Under the pieces are notes generated by a model. It did not search any database and was not told the origin of the DNA. It saw only the letters and a program-made list of their open reading frames with translations. A stretch of 64,000 nt of DNA from Rossellomorea arthrocnemi (GTDB taxonomy: Bacteria > Bacillota > Bacilli > Bacillales > Bacillaceae_B): assembly GCF_904424705.1 (NCBI RefSeq), contig NZ_CAJGBF010000004.1, positions 124,001-188,000 on the forward strand. The letters run 5' to 3'. Made by a program: the position numbers and the translations under genes. Positions 51,690 through 60,338 of this stretch are shown here, in pieces (the stretch's first letter is position 1; each line of letters begins with the position of its first letter).

Positions 51690-52745
51690 ATGAATCGATT
51701 TATAGGAAAGCGTTGGCTTCAGGACCGGGTTTCCATGCTTGTTGATTTATCTGCGGTGAAAAAAGTGACGATCCTCGGTGTGATAACGCTGCTTGTCCTT
51801 ATAATGAGTACTGGTATCGGTGACATGAAAATCGCACCTTGGAAGGTGGTCAGTGTCTTTTTTGGGGGAGGGTCAAGCTTGGAACAGCTTGTAGTCACTT
51901 CATTCCGACTACCGCGTATCATGATCGCACTCCTTGCCGGAATGGCATTGGCCGTTGCAGGTGGGATCCTTCAAGGGATGATTCGAAACCCATTGGCATC
52001 GCCTGATATCATCGGGATTACAGGGGGAGCGGGAGCGGCAGTCGTTGCCTTTCTGACTTTATTCAGCAATGATGACAATTCATTGATGGTCAGTATTAAA
52101 TGGCTTCCCGTTGCTGCGTTCCTTGGAGCGACGCTTATAGCATTTTTAGTGTATTTTTTAGCTTGGCGAAAAGGAGTATCGCCTGTTAGACTCGTTCTAA
52201 TCGGAATTGGTATATCAGCTTTGACTCAAGCCTTGACCACATTACTTATGATACTTGGCCCTATTTACCGGGCCAGTCAGGCAAATATCTGGATCACGGG
52301 TACGGTGAACGGTTCAGATTGGCAGGATGTATGGATATTGCTTCCCTGGAGCCTGGTCTTTATTCTGTTAAGCTTCTTTATTACCCGGCAGCTGAATATT
52401 CAGGAACTGGGTGAAGAAATCGCCACAAGTGTAGGAGGAAATGTCCAGCTTCAACGTTTCTTCCTTCTTCTCATGTCAACGGCTTTAGTAGGCGGGGCGG
52501 TTGCCTTTGCAGGAGGAATAGGGTTTGTTGGCTTGATGGCACCCCATATGGCAAGGCGAATGGTCGGCTCTTCTTTCGGAGCGCTTCTTCCGACTGCAGC
52601 CCTTATCGGTGGAATCCTTGTCATGGTGGCAGATTTGATCGGCAGGACATTATTCCTGCCCCTGGAAGTCCCTGCCGGAGTATTTACAGCTGCGATCGGT
52701 GCACCATATTTTATATATTTATTATTTAAAACAAGAAATTCATAA
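51690..52745 (+). CDS. yfhA: Ferric siderophore ABC permease (YfhA-like, FecCD family)
   Basis: A 351-residue FecCD permease. After a basic N-terminus (MNRFIGKRWLQDR), the membrane domain has FRLPRIMIALLAGMALAVAGG (about 83) and GFVGLMAPHMARRMVG (about 290). It pairs with YfiZ as the second permease chain. ATG 51690 follows AGGAAGGGG; the ORF is also open from 51645 but without a ribosome site. ABC protein gene follows 15 bases downstream. Confidence 0.92.
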   Translation: MNRFIGKRWLQDRVSMLVDLSAVKKVTILGVITLLVLIMSTGIGDMKIAPWKVVSVFFGGGSSLEQLVVTSFRLPRIMIALLAGMALAVAGGILQGMIRNPLASPDIIGITGGAGAAVVAFLTLFSNDDNSLMVSIKWLPVAAFLGATLIAFLVYFLAWRKGVSPVRLVLIGIGISALTQALTTLLMILGPIYRASQANIWITGTVNGSDWQDVWILLPWSLVFILLSFFITRQLNIQELGEEIATSVGGNVQLQRFFLLLMSTALVGGAVAFAGGIGFVGLMAPHMARRMVGSSFGALLPTAALIGGILVMVADLIGRTLFLPLEVPAGVFTAAIGAPYFIYLLFKTRNS

Positions 52746-52760
52746 AGGAGTTGGCCATAG

Positions 52761-53579
52761 ATGAGTGACGTATTACAAACGAAAGATTTGACTCTATCAT
52801 ACGGGGAACGGACGATCATCGATGAATTGAATATTGACATTCCACAAGGGGAGATTTCGGTCTTTATCGGGGGGAACGGCTGTGGAAAATCCACACTTCT
52901 CCGTTCCATCGCCCGGTTGCTGAAGCCGAAACAAGGTTCGGTCCTCTTGGATGGGGAGGCAATCTCTCGTTTATCAACGAAAGAAGTCGCTCGTAAAATG
53001 GCCATTCTCCCTCAATCCCCAACAGCTCCGGAAGGATTGACCGTCCTTCAGCTCGTCAAGCAGGGGCGTTATCCTCATCAAACCTGGCTCAAACAGTGGT
53101 CTAAGGAAGATGAAGAAATTGTTCAGGATGCATTGAAAGCAACAAAGATGGAGGAGCTGCAGCACAGGAAAGTGGATGAACTGTCGGGAGGGCAGAGGCA
53201 GCGCGCGTGGATTGCACTGACACTCGCCCAGGACACTGACATTATACTGTTGGATGAGCCTACGACGTATCTAGATATGACCCATCAGATTGAGATCCTG
53301 GACTTATTATTTGAATTGAACGAGAAGGAACAGCGTACCATTGTCATGGTTCTTCATGATCTGAATCTCGCCTGCAGATACGCCCATAATATCGTGGCGA
53401 TCCGGGATAAGCAGATATATGCCCAAGGAAAGCCTGAAGAGGTAATAAGCTGTGAGCTCGTGAAGAATGTATTCGATATGGATTGTCAGGTATCCCGAGA
53501 CCCGTTATTCGGTACTCCCTTATGTATTCCATTCGGTAAAGGGCGCTGCATCTTGAAGGATGCAGTTGAGGCAGGATGA
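52761..53579 (+). CDS. yusV: Ferric siderophore ABC ATPase (YusV-like)
   Basis: A 272-residue ABC ATPase: Walker A GGNGCGKSTLL (about 38-48), signature LSGGQRQRAW (about 139-148), Walker B ILLDEPTTYLD (about 158-168) and switch His in VLHDLNLACRY. It powers the YfiYZ/YfhA importer. In B. subtilis, YusV serves several siderophore importers and is encoded away from yfiYZ-yfhA; here it lies directly after the permeases. Its stop overlaps the next start by four bases (ATGA). Confidence 0.92.
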   Translation: MSDVLQTKDLTLSYGERTIIDELNIDIPQGEISVFIGGNGCGKSTLLRSIARLLKPKQGSVLLDGEAISRLSTKEVARKMAILPQSPTAPEGLTVLQLVKQGRYPHQTWLKQWSKEDEEIVQDALKATKMEELQHRKVDELSGGQRQRAWIALTLAQDTDIILLDEPTTYLDMTHQIEILDLLFELNEKEQRTIVMVLHDLNLACRYAHNIVAIRDKQIYAQGKPEEVISCELVKNVFDMDCQVSRDPLFGTPLCIPFGKGRCILKDAVEAG

Positions 53580-54328
53580 GCTCCCTGACTGAGAAACAGT
53601 GGGAAGTCTTGAGAAAATACCGGTTTCATATGTCACCTGATAAAGATGGAATAGAAGCTCGTACGTTCCTTGACGGTGACGAGATGAAGGTGTATCTTTC
53701 TCATCGTCGTTCACTGATCGGTACCGACGATCTTAATGTGGCAGGTTCTTTATTCATGAAACGCTATGCTTTTGTAGCAGCCATGGGTTTAATGGCTATG
53801 ACCTATTGGAATAAGAAATTAAATTTCACGCCTGAAAACCTGATTATGGTGGATGGTGAGAAAGATGGTTTATGGCTGCCTCAATTTCACCTGAAGGATG
53901 CATCGGCAACTGAGTTCATGTCTTTTGAGGAAAAAAGTGAGTTTATACAAGCCATCTTCCGGGACCATCTTGATCAAGTGATTCAGTCTTTAAAGAAAGA
54001 GACGAAGCTTTCGAACCTGATCCTTTGGGAAAACATCGCTGTATATGTATTTTGGATATTCGAGAATGATGAATTCCTTTTGAATGAAGGAATGAGAAGT
54101 GGTCGTGATGACGAATTTCGTGCTCTTCTTTTAGATGAAAATAGCCACTGGTTCGGCACGTATCACAATAATCCGCTGGCTAGATATTATAGCAGGAAAG
54201 TAAATATAGAGGGTGTGCCGGAGAAAGTTCGTGTCCGGAAAACATGCTGCTTCTCCTACAGGCTGGAAGACGGGGAACAGTATCGTTGTAAAACATGTCC
54301 GCAAACCTGTCTAGTGAAAAAGACATGA
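53576..54328 (+). CDS. FhuF-like ferric siderophore reductase
   Basis: A 250-residue protein. The C-terminal block KTCCFSYRLEDGEQYRCKTCP ends with CLVKKT, giving the C-C-x(n)-C-x2-C arrangement that binds [2Fe-2S] in FhuF; an IucA/IucC C-terminal-like domain with DNLNVAGSLFMKRYAF precedes it. It would release iron from imported ferric hydroxamate in the cytoplasm. It overlaps the ATPase gene by 4 bases, so it belongs to the uptake operon. Cys count (CC and CxxC) matches functional FhuF. Confidence 0.85.
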   Translation: MSSLTEKQWEVLRKYRFHMSPDKDGIEARTFLDGDEMKVYLSHRRSLIGTDDLNVAGSLFMKRYAFVAAMGLMAMTYWNKKLNFTPENLIMVDGEKDGLWLPQFHLKDASATEFMSFEEKSEFIQAIFRDHLDQVIQSLKKETKLSNLILWENIAVYVFWIFENDEFLLNEGMRSGRDDEFRALLLDENSHWFGTYHNNPLARYYSRKVNIEGVPEKVRVRKTCCFSYRLEDGEQYRCKTCPQTCLVKKT

Positions 54329-54355
54329 TTCATCATTCACAAGGAGGTTGACGTA

Positions 54356-54619
54356 ATGAAGGAATTTCCCGAACAATTTGATGCATTACTTGAAAAGTAC
54401 ACTGAGCTATTAGTGGGGGAAACCGGCGCCGACAAGAAAGAAATGGTGACCCAATACGCTCTTTACTCATTCATCGCCAAAAATATGCCTGCACTGGTGA
54501 AGCATTGGAATTCACTATATCCCGAAGGCAAAGATGAAATGAAACGGATCATCGGTGAGATTAAAGTGATGAATGAGTCACATCGCGCGGAAATGAATAG
54601 GAAGAAAAATGAAGAATAG
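54356..54619 (+). CDS. yusU: DUF2573 protein (YusU-like)
   Basis: An 87-residue helical protein: MKEFPEQFDALLEKYTELLVGETGADKKEMV, then ALYSFIAKNMPALVKHW. It matches the small DUF2573 family, of which B. subtilis YusU is a member beside YusV. Function unknown. The ATG follows AAGGAGG; it is 27 bases after the FhuF-like gene, without an intervening terminator, so it may be in the same transcript. Confidence 0.8.
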   Translation: MKEFPEQFDALLEKYTELLVGETGADKKEMVTQYALYSFIAKNMPALVKHWNSLYPEGKDEMKRIIGEIKVMNESHRAEMNRKKNEE

Positions 54620-54847
54620 TGGTTTAGATTGATTAGTACCCTTTTGATTGAGAAGAGGGTGCTTTTTTTATGTTGTCGGAAACGGGGAGAAAGATGGGAA
54701 TCCTCAGTGAGTATAGGGTATATGATGAATTTTACAATGAGAAGCATCGGATTCAGAACTTTTATTCTTAAATCGCCAGAATTCGCAAAAACACCCAAGC
54801 AGCCACAAACTCCTATCCACTCCAGCCCCCACACTCGTAAAATTCCA

Positions 54848-54877
54848 TAAAAAAAGACAGACCAGAGTCTGCCTTTT
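54848..54877 (-). terminator. Terminator of coat protein genes
   Basis: A GGCAGAC/GTCTGTC-type stem on the minus strand with a T-run. It lies just after the stop at 54881. Confidence 0.65.
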
Positions 54878-54880
54878 CGA

Positions 54881-55228
54881 TTATTGGACCTGACCGCCAT
54901 ACCCATAAGGAAATTGAGAAGAATACTGTTGGTGCTGTTGATATGATTGTTGAATCTTTTGGCTGTCGGCAGCCTCGAGCTTGTACCAGCCTTTTCGGAA
55001 CATTTCATTGTATAGCTCCCTTTGGGCATTTTGTGTTTCATTAAATATCGTGAGCAGGTCTTGATATAGCGCTTGATGACTCGCTTCGTTCAGAGCTGTA
55101 CAGTAAGAAGCAGTCATATATTTTTCTTGAGACAGGACATCGGTGATGAAGTCACGATCATTCATCTGGGGTGTAGCCGGGACTTGAGTCTGTGGATTTT
55201 GTATTTTTTGCTGATTTGGTTGATTCAC
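54881..55228 (-). CDS. CotF-family spore coat protein
   Basis: A 115-residue protein with a Gln/Asn-rich N-terminus (NQPNQQKIQNPQTQVP), a helical CotF core (FITDVLSQEKYMTASYCTALNEASHQALYQDLLTIFN) and a Gln/Tyr-rich tail (QQHQQYSSQFPYGYGG). It is similar in size to short coat proteins. The ATG follows AAGGAGTC with 9 nt spacing. It is 16 bases downstream of the second coat-like gene on the same strand, so both are cotranscribed. Confidence 0.8.
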   Translation of the reverse strand: MNQPNQQKIQNPQTQVPATPQMNDRDFITDVLSQEKYMTASYCTALNEASHQALYQDLLTIFNETQNAQRELYNEMFRKGWYKLEAADSQKIQQSYQQHQQYSSQFPYGYGGQVQ

Positions 55229-55244
55229 GTCAAAGGACTCCTTT

Positions 55245-55502
55245 CTACATCATGTTTTGGTTAGTCGTATTTAAATGTGTCAATAGTTGTTGGTAGTGAC
55301 GCTGATGCATTTGACCGCATTTATCCAACTCGGCTTTAATCTCCGTATCCTGACAGTGAGCAGCCGCAAAATGACACTTCTTCATGGCATTCAGATTCCA
55401 GGCAAGCATGTCATTCAAATACAGTGAATCCTTCGTAGTAAGCATGTTCGGCGGCTGTGTATACGTTTGCTGCTGGCTTCCTTGTTGAGGTTGTTGTTGC
55501 AT
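55245..55502 (-). CDS. yusN: Small coat-associated protein (YusN-like)
   Basis: An about 85-residue protein. It starts with MQQQPQQGSQQQTYTQPPN, then has NMLTTKDSLYLNDMLAWNLNAMKKCHFAAAHCQDTEIK, with HQRHYQQLLTHL at the end, resembling YusN, a spore coat-related protein that neighbours yusM/fadM in B. subtilis. The ATG 55502 is preceded by GGAGGA with 6 nt spacing; an ATG at 55517 has little support. It precedes the CotF-type gene. Confidence 0.75.
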   Translation of the reverse strand: MQQQPQQGSQQQTYTQPPNMLTTKDSLYLNDMLAWNLNAMKKCHFAAAHCQDTEIKAELDKCGQMHQRHYQQLLTHLNTTNQNMM

Positions 55503-55824
55503 GTTCCATTCCTCCATTTCCTTTTCAAGTCTTCAATATCCATTCTTGTGCTTATCGCATAGGTAATATTACCCTGTATACGACGCAGTTAAAAAGCGAT
55601 ATTATCATAAGGCACAGGTTATTTTTCCTACTATTCAACAGACTTATTCACGTATTTACAAATTTCGATAATATTCTACTAAGAAAGTATTCAAAGTATA
55701 TTCAAAATGTTTAAAAGGTGATAAAATGTTGGTAATATATTATTAGGATGAATCTTTTCTTTTTTAGCAATTAAGAAAACGGTTTCATAGTATGGTATAT
55801 ATGTTTTTTCAGGGGGTAAGCAAC
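55503..55824 (+). promoter_or_regulatory. Divergent region upstream of proline dehydrogenase
   Basis: This 322-base gap is AT-rich and contains no supported ORF. It carries a cre-like site (55774-55787). I could not find a strong sigma-A pair for the dehydrogenase gene. Confidence 0.4.
55774..55787. promoter_or_regulatory. Candidate cre (CcpA) site
   Basis: AGAAAACGGTTTCA matches TGWAARCGYTWNCW at 12 of 14 positions and is 37 bases upstream of the ATG. CcpA control of proline catabolism is plausible but not shown. Confidence 0.45.
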
Positions 55825-56742
55825 ATGGAGCAAGCAATGCGTAATTTCTTTTTATTCCTTTCAAAAAATAAGCCAATGACGAAACTTGCTAAGAAATATG
55901 GCCTGCGCTTTGGTGCCGGTCGATTCGTTGCAGGGTCTTCCATCCTGCAGGCAGTTGAGGTTATTCGCGAGCTGAATAGTCAGAATCTTGTTGTAACGAT
56001 CGACTATTTGGGAGAGTTTGTGGACAATGAGCGTGAAGCAAACGAAATGGCCCTTGAATGTGTAGAGGCTATTCGTGCAATCGGAAGAGAGAACCTTAAA
56101 TCTCAACTATCCCTTAAGATGACATCGATGGGGCTGGATATTTCTGAAGAGGTTGTCATAAAGAATATGAGATTGATTCTTGATGAAGCAACCAAACAGA
56201 ATGTATTTGTCACCATTGATATGGAAGACTACTCCCGTTGTGGAAAGACCATTGATATCTTCACACGGTTGAAGTCGGAGTATGATAACATTGGCACGGT
56301 CATTCAAGCCTATTTATATAGAACAGAAAAGGATATCGATGATTTGAATGCGTATTCCCCCAATCTGCGTCTTGTAAAAGGGGCTTACAAAGAGTCACCT
56401 GAAGTTGCGTTTCCCGATAAGAAGGATGTAGACGATAATTTCAAAAAAATCATTAAAACTCATCTGTTGAATGGAAATTATACGGCTATTGCCACCCATG
56501 ATGATGAGATGATCGAATATACGAAGAGACTTGTGGAAGAATATAAAATCCCCCATGATCAATTCGAGTTTCAAATGCTTTTCGGAATCCGCGTGGAACG
56601 TCAGCGTGAGCTGGTCAAAGAAGGCTACAAAATGCGTGTTTACGTCCCTTACGGCACCGACTGGTACGGATACTTCATGAGAAGACTGGCTGAAAGACCA
56701 GCGAATGTCGCCTTTGTTCTAAAAGGGGTTGTGAAGAAATAA
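55825..56742 (+). CDS. fadM: Proline dehydrogenase (FadM/PutB-like)
   Basis: A 305-residue FAD-dependent proline dehydrogenase, TIM-barrel domain: VVTIDYLGEFVDNEREANEM, QAYLYRTEKDIDDL, RLVKGAYKESPEVAFP and the C-terminal VYVPYGTDWYGYFMRRLAERPAN, with the arginine pair that grips proline. It oxidises proline to pyrroline-5-carboxylate at the membrane. ATG 55825 follows AGGGGGTAAGCAAC. The name fadM reflects the B. subtilis gene with the same neighbours; the enzyme is a proline dehydrogenase. Confidence 0.93.
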   Translation: MEQAMRNFFLFLSKNKPMTKLAKKYGLRFGAGRFVAGSSILQAVEVIRELNSQNLVVTIDYLGEFVDNEREANEMALECVEAIRAIGRENLKSQLSLKMTSMGLDISEEVVIKNMRLILDEATKQNVFVTIDMEDYSRCGKTIDIFTRLKSEYDNIGTVIQAYLYRTEKDIDDLNAYSPNLRLVKGAYKESPEVAFPDKKDVDDNFKKIIKTHLLNGNYTAIATHDDEMIEYTKRLVEEYKIPHDQFEFQMLFGIRVERQRELVKEGYKMRVYVPYGTDWYGYFMRRLAERPANVAFVLKGVVKK

Positions 56743-56756
56743 TAGTAAGTAGGATG

Positions 56757-56790
56757 AAGACTCTATGGATGCTCATAGGGTCTTATTTAT
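56757..56790 (+). terminator. Rho-independent terminator
   Basis: AAGACTCTATG pairs with CATAGGGTCTT (with a G-T pair), followed by ATTTATTT. Confidence 0.75.
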
Positions 56791-56815
56791 TTACATTTGA
56801 AGGGAGGTCAGAAAA

Positions 56816-57310
56816 ATGATAATCGTTCCTTATAGGGTGGAAGGGAAATATTTCAAGAAAATGATCAAGTTATATTGCCGCCTATTCAAGGTGGACCCCC
56901 TGGGCATGGAAGACCAGTTCAAACGTCATTCAACGTATCCCCTTTTTGAAGGATACCTGGCTATCATGGATGAACGGGTAGCAGGATACATTTATGGATA
57001 TTCTTCAAGAAAAGGTCAATACTATCACGATTTACTCGCACGTCATTTACATTCCGAGCGTGAATGGATGAAGAATTGCATGGAGCTGGTCGAGCTTGGT
57101 GTCGATCCGGCATACAGAGGGAGAGGAGTTGCGAAGCATCTGGTTGAGCGATTACTGCAAAATAGAAAAGAGGAACGGGTCCTCCTCACCACGCGCAAAG
57201 ATAATCACAGAGCCATCGCCTTTTATCTTTCCGGGGGGTTTAAAATCATTCGGGAGGGCTTCTTCCCAAACGTCCCTCATGAATATATCATCATGGGTAA
57301 AATGTTATGA
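56816..57310 (+). CDS. GNAT family N-acetyltransferase
   Basis: A 164-residue acetyltransferase fold: ELGVDPAYRGRGVAKHLVERLLQ (about 93-115) is the acetyl-CoA loop R/QxxGxG, and HRAIAFYLSGGFKIIREG the C-terminal motif B. The substrate is unknown. The ATG follows GGGAGGT. It is a single gene after proline dehydrogenase with its own terminator between them. Confidence 0.85.
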   Translation: MIIVPYRVEGKYFKKMIKLYCRLFKVDPLGMEDQFKRHSTYPLFEGYLAIMDERVAGYIYGYSSRKGQYYHDLLARHLHSEREWMKNCMELVELGVDPAYRGRGVAKHLVERLLQNRKEERVLLTTRKDNHRAIAFYLSGGFKIIREGFFPNVPHEYIIMGKML

Positions 57311-57413
57311 GAGGGACTAAAATTACACAAGAGGGTAAGGCTTAATTATTGTTACGTAATTCACAATATAATATAATAAAGGGAATAATCTTCATGAAAT
57401 AAGAGGCGATACT

Positions 57414-58877
57414 ATGGAAATGAATATTGATAATTTGACCTTGTTGCTTGGCCTCTTGCTATTGGTTGGTGTGATCACCGCTAAATTCTCCACACGGCTT
57501 GGTGTCCCCTCACTGATCCTTTTCATCATCGTGGGTATGGTTTTAAATACATATTTCTTCTTCGATAATGCTCCCATCACTCAATTTATCGGTACGCTTG
57601 CCCTTATTATCATTTTGTTCGAAGGTGGACTCCAAACGAAATGGGGTAATGTACGAAGGGTGTATAAACCTGCCCTTTCACTTGCAACGATTGGTGTTGT
57701 GGCAACCACGGTATCCATCGGTGTGGCAGCCAAGTACATACTTGGTGTAAGCTGGCTTGAAGGGATGCTGTTTGGGGCGATTGTCGGTTCCACTGATGCT
57801 GCAGCTGTTTTCTCCGTTTTAGGTAATAAAAACATCAAACCGAAGATATCTTCCACACTGGAAGCAGAGTCCGGAAGTAATGACCCCATGGCCATTTTTT
57901 TAACAGTAGCTTTTTTACAATTGATTCAATTTCCGGGATTGAATCCTGCTGCCTTGGTTCTGAGCTTCTTTTGGCAGATGGGTATGGGCTTGGTACTGGG
58001 GTTGGTTCTGGGGTATGCTTCTGTATGGATCATCAATCGGATCAATCTCGATTCCTCAGGACTGTATCCGGTCCTGTCGATTTCCCTTGCCATCTTCACT
58101 TATGCGTTCACAAGCATCTTGGAGGCGAGCGGCCTGTTAGCCGTATATATTATGGCAATCGTTGTCGGGAATAAGGAACTGACCTATCGTCATTCGATCG
58201 TCAGATTTAATGAGGGATTCGCATGGATGATGCAGATCGTCATGTTTATCCTCCTGGGATTATTAGTATTCCCTCAGCACCTGCCAGTGATTGCATGGCA
58301 GGGAATTGCGCTTGCTATTCTGTTAATTGTTGTAGCGAGGCCTCTGGGAGTCTATTTAAGCTTAGCACTTGCAAAGAACTTCACGGTAAAAGAAAAATTT
58401 TTTATTTCATGGGCAGGATTGAAAGGGGCAGTACCGATTGTATTGGCTACGTATCCGATGGTAGCCGGTATTGAGAACAACGAGGTCATCTTTAACGTTG
58501 TATTTTTCGTCGTGCTCCTGTCTGCTTTAATACAAGGGACGACGATTTCTCCTTTGGCAAATTATCTAAAGCTTGCCGGAGAAGAGAAACCGCCGATTGC
58601 CCACAGCATCGAACTCGTCTCCATTGGAAAAACAAACAATGAAATGCTTGAAATTCTCATTAATGAGGATGCCTATATTACAAACAGTGCCATCAAAGAT
58701 ATTAACCTTCCTGAAAAAACATTGATTTCAGCCGTTATCAGAAACAATGAACTGATCACTCCAATGGGGGATACCGTCATTAACGCAGGCGATACTCTCT
58801 ATGTGCTTGCTGATAAGAGCCAGAGAAAGCGCATCAATGAGATGCTAAATGCAAAAGGGGGAGTAATTCCTTCATAA
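57414..58877 (+). CDS. CPA1 family K+/H+ antiporter with TrkA-C domain
   Basis: A 487-residue antiporter. About thirteen membrane segments cover residues 5-395, with GSTDAAAVFSVLGN (about 125-138) and ESGSNDPMAIFLTV, the ND motif of the NhaP2/CvrA type. A cytosolic C-terminal TrkA-C domain (about 400-480) has AINDINLPEKTLI and GDTLYVLADKSQ, a ligand-binding regulatory region. It probably exchanges K+ (or Na+) for H+ for pH and volume control. The ATG follows AGAGGCGATACT; the stop TAA is shared with the left end of a dispersed repeat. Confidence 0.88.
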   Translation: MEMNIDNLTLLLGLLLLVGVITAKFSTRLGVPSLILFIIVGMVLNTYFFFDNAPITQFIGTLALIIILFEGGLQTKWGNVRRVYKPALSLATIGVVATTVSIGVAAKYILGVSWLEGMLFGAIVGSTDAAAVFSVLGNKNIKPKISSTLEAESGSNDPMAIFLTVAFLQLIQFPGLNPAALVLSFFWQMGMGLVLGLVLGYASVWIINRINLDSSGLYPVLSISLAIFTYAFTSILEASGLLAVYIMAIVVGNKELTYRHSIVRFNEGFAWMMQIVMFILLGLLVFPQHLPVIAWQGIALAILLIVVARPLGVYLSLALAKNFTVKEKFFISWAGLKGAVPIVLATYPMVAGIENNEVIFNVVFFVVLLSALIQGTTISPLANYLKLAGEEKPPIAHSIELVSIGKTNNEMLEILINEDAYITNSAIKDINLPEKTLISAVIRNNELITPMGDTVINAGDTLYVLADKSQRKRINEMLNAKGGVIPS

Positions 58878-59259
58878 AGAGGCTGGATATAACTAAATCG
58901 ATCCAATCTAAAGACGAACGAAAAATTCATACAAATAGTCTTTAGTACTGCTGCCCGATTCCGTGCAAGAGACATCGCTTTCCCCGGGTGGAAGGCGAGC
59001 CTCTTAATGAGGAAAGATGTCCAGTTCCGGGGCTTAGGGACTCGAGGTCATAAGAAGAGCCTCTGATTAAAGCCCTTTCGCTTTTCTGCTTTCCCGCAGG
59101 AGTTTTCGTCTTGCACTCCAATCAACAGCAAACTATATACATTACCTATGCTTTATGATAAATAATAAAAATCCGAACGATAATGATTCGAAATTCTTTA
59201 ATGAAATCGAAATCGTTCGGATTTTTCTTTGACTAAAACACTGTAGTCTCAGCCTCTTT
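58876..59259. repeat. Full-length MITE-like dispersed repeat (384 bp)
   Basis: Perfect 10-base terminal inverted repeats AAAGAGGCTG (58876-58885) and CAGCCTCTTT (59250-59259). It contains the CCGAACGAT hairpin, the GTTGATTGGAGTG...ACTCCTGCGGG module shared with 4897-5022, and GGGGAAAGCGA. No ORF spans it. The stop of the antiporter (58875-58877) overlaps the left end and the 3' end of the BASS gene lies inside the right end. Confidence 0.75.
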
Positions 59260-60210
59260 TATGATTCGATTTGCCCTCATTTCCCTTTTATGAAATAAGA
59301 AACCGAATAATGATGCAAGGACCTGTTGAAAAAGCATCCCGATTACAACGGGAACGGCGACGGGTGCAGGAAAGTATTGTACCGCGATGACCGCACCCGC
59401 ACTGATATTCCTCATTCCACCTGTGAATAAAAGACTCGCTTTCGTTTCTCTTCCCTGCTTGAGGAGGGAAGAGAGCAACCAGGACAGGGCAAACCCGGAT
59501 AAAGCGATGAATAGGACAGCGCATGCGATCAGCAATAGCTTACTGTCGATGTTTTTTAAATACGGAGCGACAGCGGAACTATTGATTGCCACAACGACAC
59601 CTATGGCGATTTTAGAAAAAGGTGCCAGCTGAACGCCAAGGGTATCCTTGACTCTGCCACAGGTGATCTGATTACAGAGCATCCCGATCAGAGACGGAAT
59701 GACAACCATAAGGAAAAGGCCGCTCATAATGTCCCCTATATTCATTTCGACTTTTTGACTTACGAATAAAGAGAGGCTGGCAGGGACAATAAAGGGCGAT
59801 AGGATCGTATCAATTAATATGATCGATAAAGCCAAACCGATATTCCCTTTATAAATTGATACCCACACGAAACTCGTGATCCCGGTTGGAATAACCATCG
59901 AAAGAATCAGTCCTGTCATCGTCAACCCGTCATCAGGAAATATAAGATGCCCCACGCCAAATGCCCAGAGCGGCATGATGAGATGCAGGGTGAAAAGCGC
60001 CATTAATAGTGGAAGTGGGTATTTAAAGGCTTTTTGAAGTGATTGAAAATTAGAACTGAGACTGCCCGAGAATGTCATAAAGGCGAACACCCATGGCACC
60101 AGAAAGGTGAAGGGGGACAAGTGACCGCTAAATAGCACACCGATCAGTACCGCTGATGGAGTGATAAACGGCATCAGCTTTTCAAGTATTGAATTTAGTG
60201 ATTGCAGCAT
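59233..60210 (-). CDS. Bile acid:sodium symporter family protein (YocS-like)
   Basis: A 325-residue carrier with about ten hydrophobic segments: TPSAVLIGVLFSGHLSPFTFL, PTGITSFVWVSIYKGNIGLALSIILIDTILSPF and LLFTGGMRNISAGAVIAVQYF are standard BASS positions. B. subtilis YocS is similar in length. It may import an organic anion or precursor with sodium. The last residues (KEAETTVF) are encoded within the right end of the dispersed repeat, so the C-terminus may have been supplied by its insertion. Confidence 0.85.
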   Translation of the reverse strand: MLQSLNSILEKLMPFITPSAVLIGVLFSGHLSPFTFLVPWVFAFMTFSGSLSSNFQSLQKAFKYPLPLLMALFTLHLIMPLWAFGVGHLIFPDDGLTMTGLILSMVIPTGITSFVWVSIYKGNIGLALSIILIDTILSPFIVPASLSLFVSQKVEMNIGDIMSGLFLMVVIPSLIGMLCNQITCGRVKDTLGVQLAPFSKIAIGVVVAINSSAVAPYLKNIDSKLLLIACAVLFIALSGFALSWLLSSLLKQGRETKASLLFTGGMRNISAGAVIAVQYFPAPVAVPVVIGMLFQQVLASLFGFLFHKREMRANRIIKEAETTVF

Positions 60211-60293
60211 TGGAAGAACGCTCCTATGTATAAATTATTTTTCGTTTTATCATATCATGTTTATATAAATGATACTTTGTATATGAACCGAAA

Positions 60294-60330
60294 CAAGCAC
60301 CCTTCCATATCGGAAGAGTGCTTGTTATTT
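60294..60330. terminator. Weak terminator hairpin
   Basis: CAAGCAC pairs with GTGCTTG, with CTTCC/GGAAG inside. The T-run is poor on both strands. It lies between the YczE gene end and the BASS gene start. Confidence 0.5.
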
Positions 60331-60338
60331 AGCATCAA

